NCBI GenBank assembly: GCA_944322575.1
Contig: CALUPK010000005.1
Location: forward strand, 41,323-105,322
From: an uncultured Bacteroidales bacterium
GTDB taxonomy: Bacteria > Bacteroidota > Bacteroidia > Bacteroidales > UBA932
DNA: 64,000 bases
Reading direction: 5' to 3'
Positions 1-10,250 of the stretch are shown here, in pieces (the stretch's first letter is position 1; the number at the start of each line of letters is the position of its first letter). The position numbers and the translations under genes were made by a program. Under the pieces are notes generated by a model. The model saw only the letters and a list, made by a program, of their open reading frames with translations, was not told where the DNA came from and did not search any database.

Positions 1-1020
1 GGAAGCGGCTGCTTTCTTGGCTGCATCTATAGCCTCTGCCTTGCGGTCAAGCTTGGAGAAGAGATAGGTTGCGAGCTCGAAATAGTATTCAGCGTCTTTC
101 TCTGCGTCAGAATCTTCAAAAGCGATGGCCTCGTTCAGATATTTGATAGCCTGCTCGCTTCCGTCAGGAAGTGAAGAATAGAGCTGGAAGAGCAGGTGAG
201 CGGAGTTGGAAGAGGGGTCTACCTTGTAAAGACCTTCCACTGCTTTGAGGAAGAGGTCTTCCTCTGTACATCCGGTCGAGGAGAAAAGAGTTACGATGTT
301 GGAAAGAGTAGCTTCATCTTCAGGGGCTGCATCATAGCGGGGCTGGAATACAGCTACCAGATTCTCACAGCTTGCCACACCGCTTCCAGCAAAGAGGCTC
401 TCAACATCGGCGATAGCGTCATCCACCATCTTAGAGGGCTTCGCGGCCTTAATAAGCTCCAGTGTAGCAACACTCTTTTCAAATGCTGAGAAAACGTCTG
501 AATCCATAAGTCTTCCTGACTTGTAGAGCTGAATGGCATAGTCCACATATCTTACAGCTACAGTCGTTGAAGACTTGGCCTTCGCTATGTCAAGAGCTTC
601 TCCAAGCGCATTGTAAACATCCATCTCACTGCCTGTCTCGGAATAGTTCATCATATCCACAGCCTTGTTGGAAGCTGCTGTTGCTGCATAGTTGGGATAT
701 GTCTCAATTCTCATCTGGTGAAGCATCATCAGAGTATCCACGAGTTCTTTCTTACGGATAGGGTTGCTGCGGAACTGGTTGATTTCTTTCCTCATAATCT
801 TCATACCGTCGAGAAGCATGTTCTGACTGGCTGTAGGAGGGCAGAACTTGATGGCCTTACGCCAGTTAGGGGCTGCATCCTCAAGATTGCCCTGTTTTAC
901 ATACTGTTGGTAGAATGACAGATACTTGATACATTCCGCGCTGTCCGCACCATATCTTCCCTGTCCGAAAACAAGTGTGGACATTAAAATTGCGACTGTT
1001 GCTAATAGAATACGTTTCAT
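1..1020 (-). CDS. Tetratricopeptide-repeat periplasmic/outer-membrane protein (3' end cut by window edge)
   Basis: An open frame of 340 codons runs from an ATG at 1018-1020 to the window edge, so the C-terminus is missing. The N-terminus is a signal peptide (Met-Lys-Arg, then a hydrophobic run ending Val-Phe-Gly-Gln). The rest is helical with TPR-like stretches: a 'QGNLEDAAPNWRKAI' unit near residue 40 and 'SEQAIKYLNEAIAFE' with the following helices near the cut. TPR proteins of this kind are scaffolds for protein contacts; no enzymatic motif is visible. It is the last visible gene of a minus-strand run mfd-coaX-barrel-TPR, 39 nt after the barrel gene, so the two probably act together at the envelope. 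Partner and exact role are unknown. Confidence 0.8.
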   Translation of the reverse strand, partial: MKRILLATVAILMSTLVFGQGRYGADSAECIKYLSFYQQYVKQGNLEDAAPNWRKAIKFCPPTASQNMLLDGMKIMRKEINQFRSNPIRKKELVDTLMMLHQMRIETYPNYAATAASNKAVDMMNYSETGSEMDVYNALGEALDIAKAKSSTTVAVRYVDYAIQLYKSGRLMDSDVFSAFEKSVATLELIKAAKPSKMVDDAIADVESLFAGSGVASCENLVAVFQPRYDAAPEDEATLSNIVTLFSSTGCTEEDLFLKAVEGLYKVDPSSNSAHLLFQLYSSLPDGSEQAIKYLNEAIAFEDSDAEKDAEYYFELATYLFSKLDRKAEAIDAAKKAAAS

Positions 1021-1059
1021 ATGTTTAGAATTAATAATTTGTTATTGTTATTTTCGTTT

Positions 1060-2370
1060 TTAGTCGTATCTGTATTTGACAAACCAGACATCGTGAAGAT
1101 TAATATTGACGATAAAATTCACGTATCTTTCTCTTACAAGATTATGCCTGAGTGTTCCTCTCTGTCCTAAATCCACTGCTACACTCACCGCATTGTGTCC
1201 TCTGAAGATGGGGAAAGAGGCTCCGAATGTGAGACCGAACGAGTTGACCTGATGTCCGTTGACTTTGACATAGGACTGTTCGTAATAGGCACCTGCCCTG
1301 TAAGTTACCCTCTTCATATAATATCTGATGTCGTACTTGTTGGGAGTCAGTTCGAATCCAGCCTTATAGTACCTTGCCGTAGCAGCAGTGAAGTGGGAGA
1401 ACATATTGCCGTCCGGAAAGGTGCTCTTATGCCAGTTCTGCTGAATAAAATCAGCTCCAACTGCCCATTTTGAATTGACTCTGTAAGATACACCCGCTCC
1501 GAATTCATCGGCTATGCGCAGAGCCTGCTGCCCTGTCATACCGGCATATTGTATGGTATCAGATGCTGAATAAGCATACCTGGCCATGGTTCCGTTCATG
1601 GTACTGCCTATGCGGTAGGTGCCGCCGATGACTATTTCCGAATTGTTCTTCTTGATGGGCTGGATATACTGCAGACCGAATTTCCCTGAAAAAGAGTGTA
1701 CTTTGTAATCAAAACCGGTATAGATGGTATTGAAAGAAGAGGAGGAGTTGAACAGGATGTCGTTGTGCTTGTTCATATATCCGAAATAGTAGATGGCCTG
1801 AGCACCTATGGATATACGGTCGAAGAACATGACTGCCCCTCCGAAAAACAGCTGGTAGATACTTCCGGTTCCGTACTGCTGATACTTGACATCTCCGATG
1901 TCGGCTACGATATCGGAGTCCGTTTCCGTCTTCTGAAACTTATAACCGATATCACTGTATGGAGCCAGACCTACGATAAATGCAGAAGACTTGTAGATAG
2001 GGAAAGTAAAGGCGATGTTCTGCATATTGAAAATATTGTAGGCAGACTTGGTGAGATTGTCTCTGTTATAGCTGTTTTTCTCATTGACACCGAAGTCAAA
2101 CATGAAAGCAAGCGTATCCCGGGCTGTGATGGAGGCAGGATTGACATAATTGATGTATCCGTTGTCTCTCATACCGATACCTATACCACCCATTGAATAA
2201 TTATAGGCCGAGCCTTCGCTGAAAATCTGTCCTACACCGAAAAGGGAATAGGGGGAATAAGATCCGAGTGCATCAATCCGCTGTCCTTTCAGCTGGAACA
2301 CTGAAAAGACCAAAAGAAGCGCTGCTACTGCCGCAGATCTATTTATAACAACCTTTTCTACTCTGTACAT
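1060..2370 (-). CDS. Outer-membrane beta-barrel protein (FadL/PorV-like, Bacteroidota type)
   Basis: 436 residues. A signal peptide covers about residues 1-29 and ends Leu-Lys-Gly-Gln. After it comes a 'YSPYSLFGVGQ' segment and a 'SMGGIGIG' segment typical of Bacteroidota barrels related to PorV/FadL. Alternating hydrophobic/aromatic strands continue to the end, and the last residues are aromatic/charged as in barrel C-termini. The ATG lies 32 nt inside the end of coaX, so translation is probably coupled to coaX. Known PorV/FadL proteins are transport or secretion-linked barrels; a substrate cannot be read here. The adjacent TPR protein downstream may be a partner. Confidence 0.75.
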   Translation of the reverse strand: MYRVEKVVINRSAAVAALLLVFSVFQLKGQRIDALGSYSPYSLFGVGQIFSEGSAYNYSMGGIGIGMRDNGYINYVNPASITARDTLAFMFDFGVNEKNSYNRDNLTKSAYNIFNMQNIAFTFPIYKSSAFIVGLAPYSDIGYKFQKTETDSDIVADIGDVKYQQYGTGSIYQLFFGGAVMFFDRISIGAQAIYYFGYMNKHNDILFNSSSSFNTIYTGFDYKVHSFSGKFGLQYIQPIKKNNSEIVIGGTYRIGSTMNGTMARYAYSASDTIQYAGMTGQQALRIADEFGAGVSYRVNSKWAVGADFIQQNWHKSTFPDGNMFSHFTAATARYYKAGFELTPNKYDIRYYMKRVTYRAGAYYEQSYVKVNGHQVNSFGLTFGASFPIFRGHNAVSVAVDLGQRGTLRHNLVRERYVNFIVNINLHDVWFVKYRYD

Positions 2371-3085
2371 TTAACTGTGCTATTTTGGACAAACCGGCCA
2401 AAACAAGATTACAAACTACAAATATCGGGGTTTTTAACATCTTTGCAAAAAAAAGTGCGTCCCCGCCTGTAAATACGACCCTGCATCCCGGATTGCTGTT
2501 AATATACCTCTCTACTTCAAACACTATGCCTAAAACCACCCCATTATTGATTGCTTCTGCTGTACTCTTCCCTCCCACGCGCTCAGGCCTGTACGGCGAC
2601 ACTAACGGAAGTCTGTCAGTATACTGGTGCACAGCGTTAAAACGCATGCTGAGTCCCGGGGATATGTTTCCGCCTGAAAATCTTCCGAGCGCATCTATGA
2701 AATCAACTGTAAGCGCTGTTCCGAAATCAAATACAATGCAGTCACGGTCCGGAAACATGGCATGGGCCCCTACTGCCGCCGCAATCCTGTCTGCTCCGAG
2801 CGTCATAGGTGTATCATAGTCCAATGTTATGGGCATCGGTGTAGTGAAGTCTACCTCTACTAAACTGCCGCACCTGCCCCTGAGCCACTCGGAAAGTTCA
2901 CAATCCTGAGCTGCTACTGAAGACATACAGATTGTGTCCACATGACCTTCTACAGACACTATATCATCTATTGTCTGCCTGAGCATACCCTTAGGTACTC
3001 TATGGACAGACTTGAACAGTGTACCGTCGGCCACGGCTGCCTTACAGCAGGATGAATTGCCTATGTCTATCAGTATACTCTTCAT
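2339..3085 (-). CDS. coaX: Type III pantothenate kinase
   Basis: Catalyses ATP-dependent phosphorylation of pantothenate, the first step of coenzyme A synthesis, in the cytoplasm. 248 residues, normal for CoaX. The phosphate-binding motif DIGNS is at residues 6-10. 'LGADRIAAAVGAH' and the second acidic/glycine motif 'DFGTALTVDF' follow, as in the ASKHA-fold type III enzymes. I take the ATG at 3083-3085 as the start; a TTG two codons earlier is less likely. It lies 34 nt downstream of mfd and its end overlaps the barrel gene start by 32 nt, so it sits in a tightly packed operon. The family is distinct from CoaA (types I and II). Confidence 0.93.
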   Translation of the reverse strand: MKSILIDIGNSSCCKAAVADGTLFKSVHRVPKGMLRQTIDDIVSVEGHVDTICMSSVAAQDCELSEWLRGRCGSLVEVDFTTPMPITLDYDTPMTLGADRIAAAVGAHAMFPDRDCIVFDFGTALTVDFIDALGRFSGGNISPGLSMRFNAVHQYTDRLPLVSPYRPERVGGKSTAEAINNGVVLGIVFEVERYINSNPGCRVVFTGGDALFFAKMLKTPIFVVCNLVLAGLSKIAQLNVQSRKGCYK

Positions 3086-3119
3086 TGACAATATCTTTGA
3101 AAAATGGTGACAAATATAG

Positions 3120-6100
3120 CTACAATTTTGATATCAAGTTGTACGCGCCTTCGATTGTTTTAACATTTTTCACAGTGATATACAGCTTGTCATTGTTCTC
3201 TTTCAGCATATAACGGTTGATATCCTTGTGCTGGATAGTCCTGATGATATCTGAGAAGCGGGTGCTTCTGTAGAATGGCGACATAGAGTTCGATATAAAG
3301 TACATTACCAATGTCCCATTTTTCAGCACTATCTTCTCAAAACCTCGCTCACGTGCGGCCATCCTGAGCCGCACTACAAAGATAAGCTGCTTGAATTCCT
3401 CCGGAATAGGACCGAAACGGTCTTCGATATCAGCGATGAAGCGCTGAAGTGACGGCTCGTCGGAAATGGAATCAAGTTCCTTGTAGAGGCGTATTTTCTC
3501 AGCCGTTATATTGATATACGAATCAGGAATAAGTATCTCCAAATCCGTATCTACAACACAGTCTGTGACATACACCTGCTGCTCTTCCTTTTGCCCGGGA
3601 AGATCAGCCACAGTTCCTTTGATTTCCTCAAATGCTTCAGCCAAAATGCGCTGATATGTCTCAAAACCCATCTCTGCGATATATCCGCTCTGCTCTGCAC
3701 CGAGCATATTGCCCATACCTCTTATATCAAGATCCCTCATCGCAATGTTGAAGCCGCTGCCAAGGTCTGAGAAAGCTTCTATTGCATCCAACCTTCGCTT
3801 GGCATCATCCGACAACGATGTCATGGGAGGAACTATCAGATAACAATATGCCTTGCGGTTAGACCGCCCCACCCTGCCGCGAAGCTGATGGAGGTCACTG
3901 AGTCCGTAATTCTGAGCCTGATTGATAATTATGGTATTGGTATTCGGAATATCTATACCGTTCTCGATAATAGTGGTGGCTATAAGCACGTCATAGTCTC
4001 CGGCCATATACTCTATTATTTTGTTCTCAAGTACTTTCGGTTCCATCTGGCCATGAGCTACACACGTCTTTACACCAGGTACTATCCTTCGTATGATATC
4101 CTCCACCTCATAGATATCCTGCACCCTGTTGTGTACAAAGAATACCTGTCCACCGCGCCCGATCTCCTCATTGATGATATCTCGGACAGTATCCTCATTG
4201 AAATCTATAATCTCAGTTTGGATAGGAAGCCTGTTGGGTGGTGGTGTATTGATGATTGACAGGTCCCTGGCCCCTAATAGGGAAAACTGAAGGGTCCTCG
4301 GAATAGGGGTAGCCGTAAGAGTAAGTGTATCCACTGATAGCTTCAGATGACGCAATGTTTCTTTTGCCGCTACTCCGAATTTCTGTTCCTCATCGATTAT
4401 AAGAAGTCCTAAATCTTTAAAAACTACACTTTTGCCTAAAAGACGATGCGTACCTATGATAATATCTATCTTCCCATTCTTAAGTCTTTCCACTATGTCT
4501 GCTACTTCCTTAGCTGTCCTCAAGCGGCTTAGATACTCTATAGTGCATGGAAAATTACGTAGTCTGTCTTTAAACGTATTGTAATGTTGAAGAGCGAGTA
4601 TGGTAGTAGGAACCAGCACGGCTACCTGCTTACTGTCCGCCACTGCCTTGAATGCAGCACGCATGGCAACTTCTGTTTTTCCGAAACCTACATCTCCGCA
4701 GACAAGCCTGTCCATGGGATATGAGCTTTCCATGTCTTTTTTTACTGCTTCTACAGCCTTTATCTGATCTGGTGTCTCCTCATACTGAAAAGAAGACTCA
4801 AATTCCTGCTGAAGAAATGAATCAGGGCTGAAGGCAAATCCCTTTGCCACCCTTCTCTGAGAATACAGCCGTATAAGGTCTTCCGCTATATCCTTGACTT
4901 TTGACTTGGCACTGTTTTTAAGCTTTTCCCAGTTACCTGTGCCCAATTTGTTGATTTTAGGAGGCTTTGTAGCATCTCCTGAACGGTATTTGGATATACG
5001 GTGAAGACCGTGCACTGACACAAACAGAACATCGTTATCCTTATATATCAGCTTTATAGCTTCTTGAACCTTGCCGTTGATTCGGTTTTTCACCAAACCC
5101 CCAAAACGGCCTATACCATGATCGATATGGACGATATAATCACCTTCCTTGAAGGAGTTGATATCATTCATAGTCAGCCTTTCACTTCTCTCGACAGTCC
5201 TTTTGATCCTTATACGTCGATAACGGTCAAATATCTGATGATCGGTATACAGGCACACCTTTCCGTCATGGTCTATAAAACCCTCCTGGATGGTGTATTC
5301 CATGTAATTGAGAGTGAGGTCGAATGATGAAAAAATATTTCTCAGACGCTCTATCTGGCTTCGGTTCTCACTCATGATATAGACCTTATAGCCTTCTTTA
5401 TGTTTTGACTTGATATCGGATGCGAGGAGGTCAAAATTCTTGTTGAAAGCCGGCTGCGGTGAAGTGTTGAATTCTATTTCCACATCGCAGTCCTGTTTGT
5501 GAAGAGCTGACAGATATACTTTCTTATGTCCTTTTCCCTGTACTCCGCTTTCTTCAAAGTTCTCAACGCCTGATATCCATATAACAGAATCAGAAGGAAG
5601 GACCGAATATATGGTGACTCCTTCTGCTGATGTAATGTTTGAATAGACATTCAGAACATTCAGCTTTTCTCCCACAGTATGCTGAGTGTTGACATCGAAC
5701 ATCCTTATCGAGTCTATCTCATCCCCGAAGAAATCAAGTCTGTAAGGTTTGTCATTACTGTACGAGAAAAGGTCTATTATTCCTCCACGCACAGCATACT
5801 CTCCAGGCCTTGAAACGAAGTCAACTCTCGTAAATCCGAGACCATACAGATCATCCTGCAATTTTTCAAAAGGATACTCTGCACCGGATGAAAGCCTGAG
5901 TATACCTCCGTGCATTTCATTCTCGTCGGGTATATTTTCATCAACAGCTTCCCTGTAACCGACTATTATAAGGTAGTCCCCACTATATGTTCCGCGACAG
6001 TAATCACTCAAGGCACTGATAGCCGATGTTCTCTGCACCTTTGCGGACATATCTTTCATTGTCCCTTTAACTGTCCTTACATCAGACGTAGGGAAAAAAT

Positions 6101-6338
6101 AAACATTACTGTCTCCTATTATATTATATAGGTCATTGACACATCCGGCCGCCTCATCTTTCCCCTGAAGTATCACCAAATGTACACCACTCTCTACAAC
6201 ATCATATATTGCAAAAGCCTTGGCTGAAGAATACAGTCCATTGATACTTACAGTATTAACACTCTTATCAATAATGCTTTCTCTCAGACTTACGATACCC
6301 TGACTTTTCAACAGTCCGTCTATACTTTTCCGGTTCAT
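3120..6338 (-). CDS. mfd: Transcription-repair coupling factor Mfd
   Basis: SNF2-like/RecG-like DNA translocase that removes RNA polymerase stalled at lesions and recruits UvrA. 1072 residues, slightly short for the family. Domains in order: an N-terminal UvrB-homology region (1-350), the RNA-polymerase interaction domain with 'DYIVHIDHGIGRFGG' (about 390-405), then helicase motifs: Walker A 'GDVGFGKTE', the 'DEEQKFG' box, 'TATPIPRTL' and 'QLRGRVGRS'. A C-terminal TRCF domain ends the protein. First gene of the minus-strand run into coaX. Upstream is a 321-bp AT-rich gap shared with divergent ruvB. UvrC, which acts in the same repair pathway, is in the window at 52 kb. Confidence 0.97.
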   Translation of the reverse strand: MNRKSIDGLLKSQGIVSLRESIIDKSVNTVSINGLYSSAKAFAIYDVVESGVHLVILQGKDEAAGCVNDLYNIIGDSNVYFFPTSDVRTVKGTMKDMSAKVQRTSAISALSDYCRGTYSGDYLIIVGYREAVDENIPDENEMHGGILRLSSGAEYPFEKLQDDLYGLGFTRVDFVSRPGEYAVRGGIIDLFSYSNDKPYRLDFFGDEIDSIRMFDVNTQHTVGEKLNVLNVYSNITSAEGVTIYSVLPSDSVIWISGVENFEESGVQGKGHKKVYLSALHKQDCDVEIEFNTSPQPAFNKNFDLLASDIKSKHKEGYKVYIMSENRSQIERLRNIFSSFDLTLNYMEYTIQEGFIDHDGKVCLYTDHQIFDRYRRIRIKRTVERSERLTMNDINSFKEGDYIVHIDHGIGRFGGLVKNRINGKVQEAIKLIYKDNDVLFVSVHGLHRISKYRSGDATKPPKINKLGTGNWEKLKNSAKSKVKDIAEDLIRLYSQRRVAKGFAFSPDSFLQQEFESSFQYEETPDQIKAVEAVKKDMESSYPMDRLVCGDVGFGKTEVAMRAAFKAVADSKQVAVLVPTTILALQHYNTFKDRLRNFPCTIEYLSRLRTAKEVADIVERLKNGKIDIIIGTHRLLGKSVVFKDLGLLIIDEEQKFGVAAKETLRHLKLSVDTLTLTATPIPRTLQFSLLGARDLSIINTPPPNRLPIQTEIIDFNEDTVRDIINEEIGRGGQVFFVHNRVQDIYEVEDIIRRIVPGVKTCVAHGQMEPKVLENKIIEYMAGDYDVLIATTIIENGIDIPNTNTIIINQAQNYGLSDLHQLRGRVGRSNRKAYCYLIVPPMTSLSDDAKRRLDAIEAFSDLGSGFNIAMRDLDIRGMGNMLGAEQSGYIAEMGFETYQRILAEAFEEIKGTVADLPGQKEEQQVYVTDCVVDTDLEILIPDSYINITAEKIRLYKELDSISDEPSLQRFIADIEDRFGPIPEEFKQLIFVVRLRMAARERGFEKIVLKNGTLVMYFISNSMSPFYRSTRFSDIIRTIQHKDINRYMLKENNDKLYITVKNVKTIEGAYNLISKL

Positions 6339-6659
6339 TTCTTATTGATAACCTGTTTATATCTTTTTATAAGTTTTTTTCTTTTTTTAAAAACCCTGTA
6401 TACAGGACGGGTTTTCAACATTTCAAAATTATTACGGATAAACTTTTAAAAAGTTTTTAAATACTTGTCAACAATTTATTGTCAAAAATTTTTTTCGCAA
6501 CAAAATTATTAAGATTTGACAAAATTACTGATATTCCGATGCTTTTTTTGAAGTATCTTTTTTAATTACAGATTTTATCAACATATCAACAAGCATAAAT
6601 AACAATCAAGTCTATTTTTAAAAAGTATCTTTATATTTGTATTCTGTTTATGAAAATGT
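6339..6659. other. AT-rich divergent intergenic region mfd/ruvB
   Basis: This 321-bp gap is the only gene-free stretch above 300 bp. It is strongly AT-rich with many A and T runs. On the minus strand it carries three copies of TAATTTTG (seen as CAAAATTA on plus at 6424-6431, 6501-6508 and 6520-6527), any of which could be an mfd -7 box, though such matches are expected by chance in so AT-rich a region. The plus-strand ruvB box is listed separately. One near-match to a DnaA box (6575-6583) is present but not a cluster. No ORF, tRNA or hairpin terminator is convincing. Confidence 0.5.
6632..6639 (+). promoter_or_regulatory. ruvB promoter -7 box (TATATTTG)
   Basis: Exact match to the Bacteroidota primary-sigma -7 consensus TAnnTTTG. 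It lies 20 nt upstream of the ruvB ATG, leaving a leader of roughly 14-16 nt. A clear -33 TTTG element is not visible at the 19-21 nt spacing; there is a T-rich run instead. Confidence 0.6.
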
Positions 6660-7688
6660 ATGAATAACGAGAATTTTGATGCAAGGGCTCAGAGTGCGGC
6701 CAAAGACAGTGATTTCGAAGGAAAAATCAGGCCACAGGACTTCGGAGAGTTCTCAGGTCAGGAGAAGATTATAGAGAATCTTAAGATTTTCGTCAAGGCA
6801 GCCCTCCTGCGCGGAGAAGCCCTTGATCATATTCTTCTTCATGGTCCTCCGGGATTGGGTAAGACCACGCTTGCTCATATAGTAGCCAATGAGTTGGGGG
6901 TCAATATGAAGATTACATCCGGCCCGATTCTTGACAAGCCCGGTGATCTGGCCGGACTGCTTACAAGCCTTGAAGAGGGAGATGTGCTGTTTATTGATGA
7001 GATACACCGTCTTTCACATGTAGTGGAGGAGTATCTTTACTCTGCTATGGAAGATTTTACTATCGACATCATGATAGACAAGGGTCCTGGTGCCCGTTCC
7101 GTACAGATAGGTCTGAATCATTTTACCCTTATAGGGGCTACTACGAGAAGCGGACTCATTACCTCCCCGTTGAGAGCCAGATTCGGTATAACTGCTCATC
7201 TGGAATACTATGACGCTCCTGTCCTCAAGAACATCATCAGGCGCAGTGCAGCGATTCTCAATATTGACATAGAGGACAAGGCAGCTATGGAAATAGCGCT
7301 TAGGAGCAGGGGAACGCCGCGTATAGCCAATTCATTGCTGCGTAGAGTCAGAGATTTTGCACAGGTCAAGGGTTCAGGATTTGTAGATGTAGAGATAGCC
7401 TCTTATGCTTTGGATGCTCTTAACATAGACAAGCGCGGTCTTGATTCCATAGACAACAAGATACTTAACACTATTATCTATAAGTTTAAAGGAGGTCCTG
7501 TGGGATTGGGTACGATAGCTACCGCAGTCGGGGAGGATCCTGGAACCGTAGAAGAAGTATACGAGCCTTACCTTATAAAAGAGGGATTTATTCATCGTAC
7601 TCCCAGGGGTAGGGAAGCGACTGATTTGGCATATCAGCATTTAGGAGTGGACAGATATGCTCCGGATACATTATTTCAGCAGTTATGA
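6660..7688 (+). CDS. ruvB: Holliday junction branch-migration ATPase RuvB
   Basis: Hexameric AAA+ motor that, with RuvA, drives branch migration of Holliday junctions. 342 residues, typical. Visible motifs: Walker A '[12 protein letters not shown]' near residue 62, Walker B 'LFIDEIHRL' near 115, sensor '[19 protein letters not shown]' near 160, and the C-terminal winged-helix ending with '[20 protein letters not shown]'. It is not next to ruvA, which is at 23.2-23.8 kb on the other strand. Its stop overlaps the start of the downstream GT4 gene by 4 nt, so the polysaccharide block appears co-transcribed with ruvB. Confidence 0.98.
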   Translation: MNNENFDARAQSAAKDSDFEGKIRPQDFGEFSGQEKIIENLKIFVKAALLRGEALDHILLHGPPGLGKTTLAHIVANELGVNMKITSGPILDKPGDLAGLLTSLEEGDVLFIDEIHRLSHVVEEYLYSAMEDFTIDIMIDKGPGARSVQIGLNHFTLIGATTRSGLITSPLRARFGITAHLEYYDAPVLKNIIRRSAAILNIDIEDKAAMEIALRSRGTPRIANSLLRRVRDFAQVKGSGFVDVEIASYALDALNIDKRGLDSIDNKILNTIIYKFKGGPVGLGTIATAVGEDPGTVEEVYEPYLIKEGFIHRTPRGREATDLAYQHLGVDRYAPDTLFQQL

Positions 7689-8812
7689 AAGTCCTGATGA
7701 CAGCAGATGCACGCAGTGTGCATACAAAGAGATGGGCGGCGTCATTGAAGGCTTCAGGTGTGGATGTGGCAGTGTATTCACTGTATCCTGCCTCTGATAC
7801 TTTTTTTGAAGAGCACGACATAAGACTGTATGTATTCAATCTCTTCACATACAAGTCAAATAAAGGACTGAAGGCAGCTTTAGGTGCTGTAGTCATGCAC
7901 TGGAGGGCTGTGTCTGATCTCAAGACTGTGTTGAGGGTAGAGTCTCCTGATATCCTGCATGCTCATTATGCGACGAGTTTCGGATTAGTGGCAGCTCTTA
8001 CGGGTTTTCATCCATTTATCATATCGGTATGGGGAAGTGATGTCTATGAGTTTCCATATCTGTCTCCTGTAAACATGAAGGCCGTAAAGTTTATTATGGA
8101 TAAGGCTGACCGTGTACTTTCAACAAGTTTCGCGATGGCTGTACATACATCAGCTTTTACAGATAAAATGATTGATATCACTCCGTTTGGAGTAGATACG
8201 GCTCTGTTTAGAAAAATTGATGACTGTAGTCTGTACGCTGACCGTCAGTTTGTAATAGGTAATGTGAAGACATTGGCACCCAAATACGGTATCGATGTAT
8301 TGATAAAGGCTTTTAAAATCTTACGTGAAAGGAACAGAACACTGTCTCTTAAATTAGTGATAGTAGGTGACGGACCGTGCAGGAATGATTATGTGAGTCT
8401 CGTAGAAGAACTTGGACTGTCAGATGAGGTGGAGTTTGTGGGGAGGGTTCCTAACAATGAGCTTCCGCGGTATTACAATTCATTTTCAGTCGCAGTATCA
8501 CTGTCACGGAGTGAGAGTTTCGGAGTAGTGGCGGTGGAGGCAATGGCTTGCGGATGTCCTGTCGTTGTATCTGATACAGACGGATTCAAAGAGGTCGTAA
8601 TGGATCGGGTAACAGGTTTTGTGGTTCCAGTTGACGAGCCGGAAATTGCTGCTGTAGCCGTGCAGAAATTCATAGATGATCCTACATTACGAGAAAGAAT
8701 GGGCAATGAAGGTATCCGTCATGTAAAGGAAATGTACTCGTGGGATGAATGTGTTTCAAAAATGATAAGTATCTATTCAGATGTCAGAAAGTCTAAAGGC
8801 AAAAACAGCTAA
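7685..8812 (+). CDS. Glycosyltransferase family 4 (GT-B fold)
   Basis: Transfers a sugar from a nucleotide-sugar donor, probably during surface polysaccharide or O-antigen synthesis at the inner face of the cytoplasmic membrane. 375 residues with the two Rossmann-like halves of GT-B enzymes: an N-terminal half with '[14 protein letters not shown]', '[11 protein letters not shown]' and a C-terminal half with 'VIVGDGP' and the donor-site signature '[18 protein letters not shown]' (EX7E type). The ATG overlaps the ruvB stop (ATGA). The next gene, a flippase, overlaps this one by 32 nt, which ties the two together. Donor and acceptor sugars cannot be inferred. Confidence 0.9.
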   Translation: MKVLMTADARSVHTKRWAASLKASGVDVAVYSLYPASDTFFEEHDIRLYVFNLFTYKSNKGLKAALGAVVMHWRAVSDLKTVLRVESPDILHAHYATSFGLVAALTGFHPFIISVWGSDVYEFPYLSPVNMKAVKFIMDKADRVLSTSFAMAVHTSAFTDKMIDITPFGVDTALFRKIDDCSLYADRQFVIGNVKTLAPKYGIDVLIKAFKILRERNRTLSLKLVIVGDGPCRNDYVSLVEELGLSDEVEFVGRVPNNELPRYYNSFSVAVSLSRSESFGVVAVEAMACGCPVVVSDTDGFKEVVMDRVTGFVVPVDEPEIAAVAVQKFIDDPTLRERMGNEGIRHVKEMYSWDECVSKMISIYSDVRKSKGKNS

Positions 8813-10250
8813 AGGAGTAGGGTGGGGATTTGCGGAGAATATCCTCGGTTCGGGCATATTGGCTCTTGCCAATATAGTCCTGGCACGTATTCTGTCACCT
8901 TCAGACTTTGGAATCATAGGTATGACTACTATTTTTCTTACCTTATCAACATCTTTGGTAGACAGTGGTTTTACAGGAGCTCTAACAAGAAAGAAGGATG
9001 TATGCAATGCTGATCTCAATACAGTTTTCTATTTTAATCTCCTTGTAAGTGCAGTTCTTTATGCTCTTTTATATCTCTGTGCGCCTGCTATCTCGCGTTT
9101 TTTCTCACAGGATATCCTGATACCTGTAATCAGGATTCTCAGTTTGTCTCTTATTGTCAATGCTCTTGGAATAGTTCAGAAAGTACTTTTTGTCAGGCGT
9201 TTGGATTTCCGTACGCAGGCATGGATATCACTCAGTGCGTCAGTTACATCAGGAGTTCTTTCTATAGTGGCTGCAATATCAGGTTATGGAGTGTGGAGTT
9301 TAGTAATTCTTCAACTTTCCCGTCTGACTGTCAATTCACTTCTCTTGTGGATAGTCTCAAGCTGGCATCCAGGTTTTGGATTTTCGCTCAAAAGTTTCAG
9401 GGAGATGTTTTCATTTGGAGGAAGGCTACTTCTAACTTCGATAGTCAGTACGCTGTGGAGTGAGATGTATTCATTTATCATAGGCAAGATGTATACGCCG
9501 TCCACCCTCGGTCAGTTCTCCAGGGCAGAGAAAGTAAAAGGTATGGTTACATCCAATGTGAGTATGGTCATGCAGAGGGTGAGCTATCCAGTGCTGGCTT
9601 CTATTCAGGATGAACGGCAGAGACAGTGTCATGTCTACCGTAAGGTTTTAAAAACAACAGTCCTTATATCATTTACAGCAGTATCCGGGCTTTGGGCCAT
9701 AGCAGGTCCTTTTATGGTTACAGTATTCGGTAATCAGTGGATTACAGCTGTTGATTACCTGAGGATTCTATGTCTTTCAGGACTTTTTCTCCCTTTGATG
9801 ATATGCAGCGCAAATGTGCTCAATGCAGACGGGCGATCTGATATCACCCTTGTCTTAGAGATAATTAAGACTCTCATGGCCGGAATACCGGTTATTTTCG
9901 GAATATTTTTCAGTATTGAAGCCCTTCTGTGGTCTATGGTCGGTACTTATGCCATCTTATATACCGTACATGCTGTTTATGTATCGAAGATTGTATCATA
10001 TAGTGTTTTATCACAGATTAAGGATATTCTTCCTGTTTTTGCAGTGTCTGCAGTGATGGCCTTCTGTGTTAATCTTCTTAATGGTCTCGACCTCGCTCCA
10101 TGGCTGCTTCTGTTAATTCAGCTTGTTACCGGTGCTGTCATCACTGTTCTGATTTATGAGCTGGTATATAAGAATCAGGAGTATCGTGATATAAGAGATG
10201 AACTGTTCAAACAGCTAAGAAAACTGATATGTCGAAAGAAGTCTCTATAG
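8781..10250 (+). CDS. Polysaccharide flippase, Wzx/MATE-like (lipopolysaccharide biosynthesis protein)
   Basis: Predicted to flip lipid-linked oligosaccharide units across the cytoplasmic membrane. 489 residues with about 12-14 hydrophobic segments spread over the whole length and the usual opening of the family: a short basic N-terminus, then 'GVGWGFAENILGSGILALAN', then 'LSPSDFGIIGM' near residue 40. It starts 32 nt inside the GT4 gene, an unusually long overlap but with no suitable later start, and it overlaps the next GT2 gene by 22 nt. The block GT4-flippase-GT2 is small, so the remaining sugar-assembly genes must be elsewhere. Confidence 0.9.
   Translation: MSESLKAKTAKGVGWGFAENILGSGILALANIVLARILSPSDFGIIGMTTIFLTLSTSLVDSGFTGALTRKKDVCNADLNTVFYFNLLVSAVLYALLYLCAPAISRFFSQDILIPVIRILSLSLIVNALGIVQKVLFVRRLDFRTQAWISLSASVTSGVLSIVAAISGYGVWSLVILQLSRLTVNSLLLWIVSSWHPGFGFSLKSFREMFSFGGRLLLTSIVSTLWSEMYSFIIGKMYTPSTLGQFSRAEKVKGMVTSNVSMVMQRVSYPVLASIQDERQRQCHVYRKVLKTTVLISFTAVSGLWAIAGPFMVTVFGNQWITAVDYLRILCLSGLFLPLMICSANVLNADGRSDITLVLEIIKTLMAGIPVIFGIFFSIEALLWSMVGTYAILYTVHAVYVSKIVSYSVLSQIKDILPVFAVSAVMAFCVNLLNGLDLAPWLLLLIQLVTGAVITVLIYELVYKNQEYRDIRDELFKQLRKLICRKKSL

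Noticed and set aside
6339-6659. AT-rich mfd/ruvB gap as a replication origin
   Set aside because: Only one near DnaA box (6575-6583) and no cluster, no dnaA or dnaN nearby; AT-richness alone is not enough.
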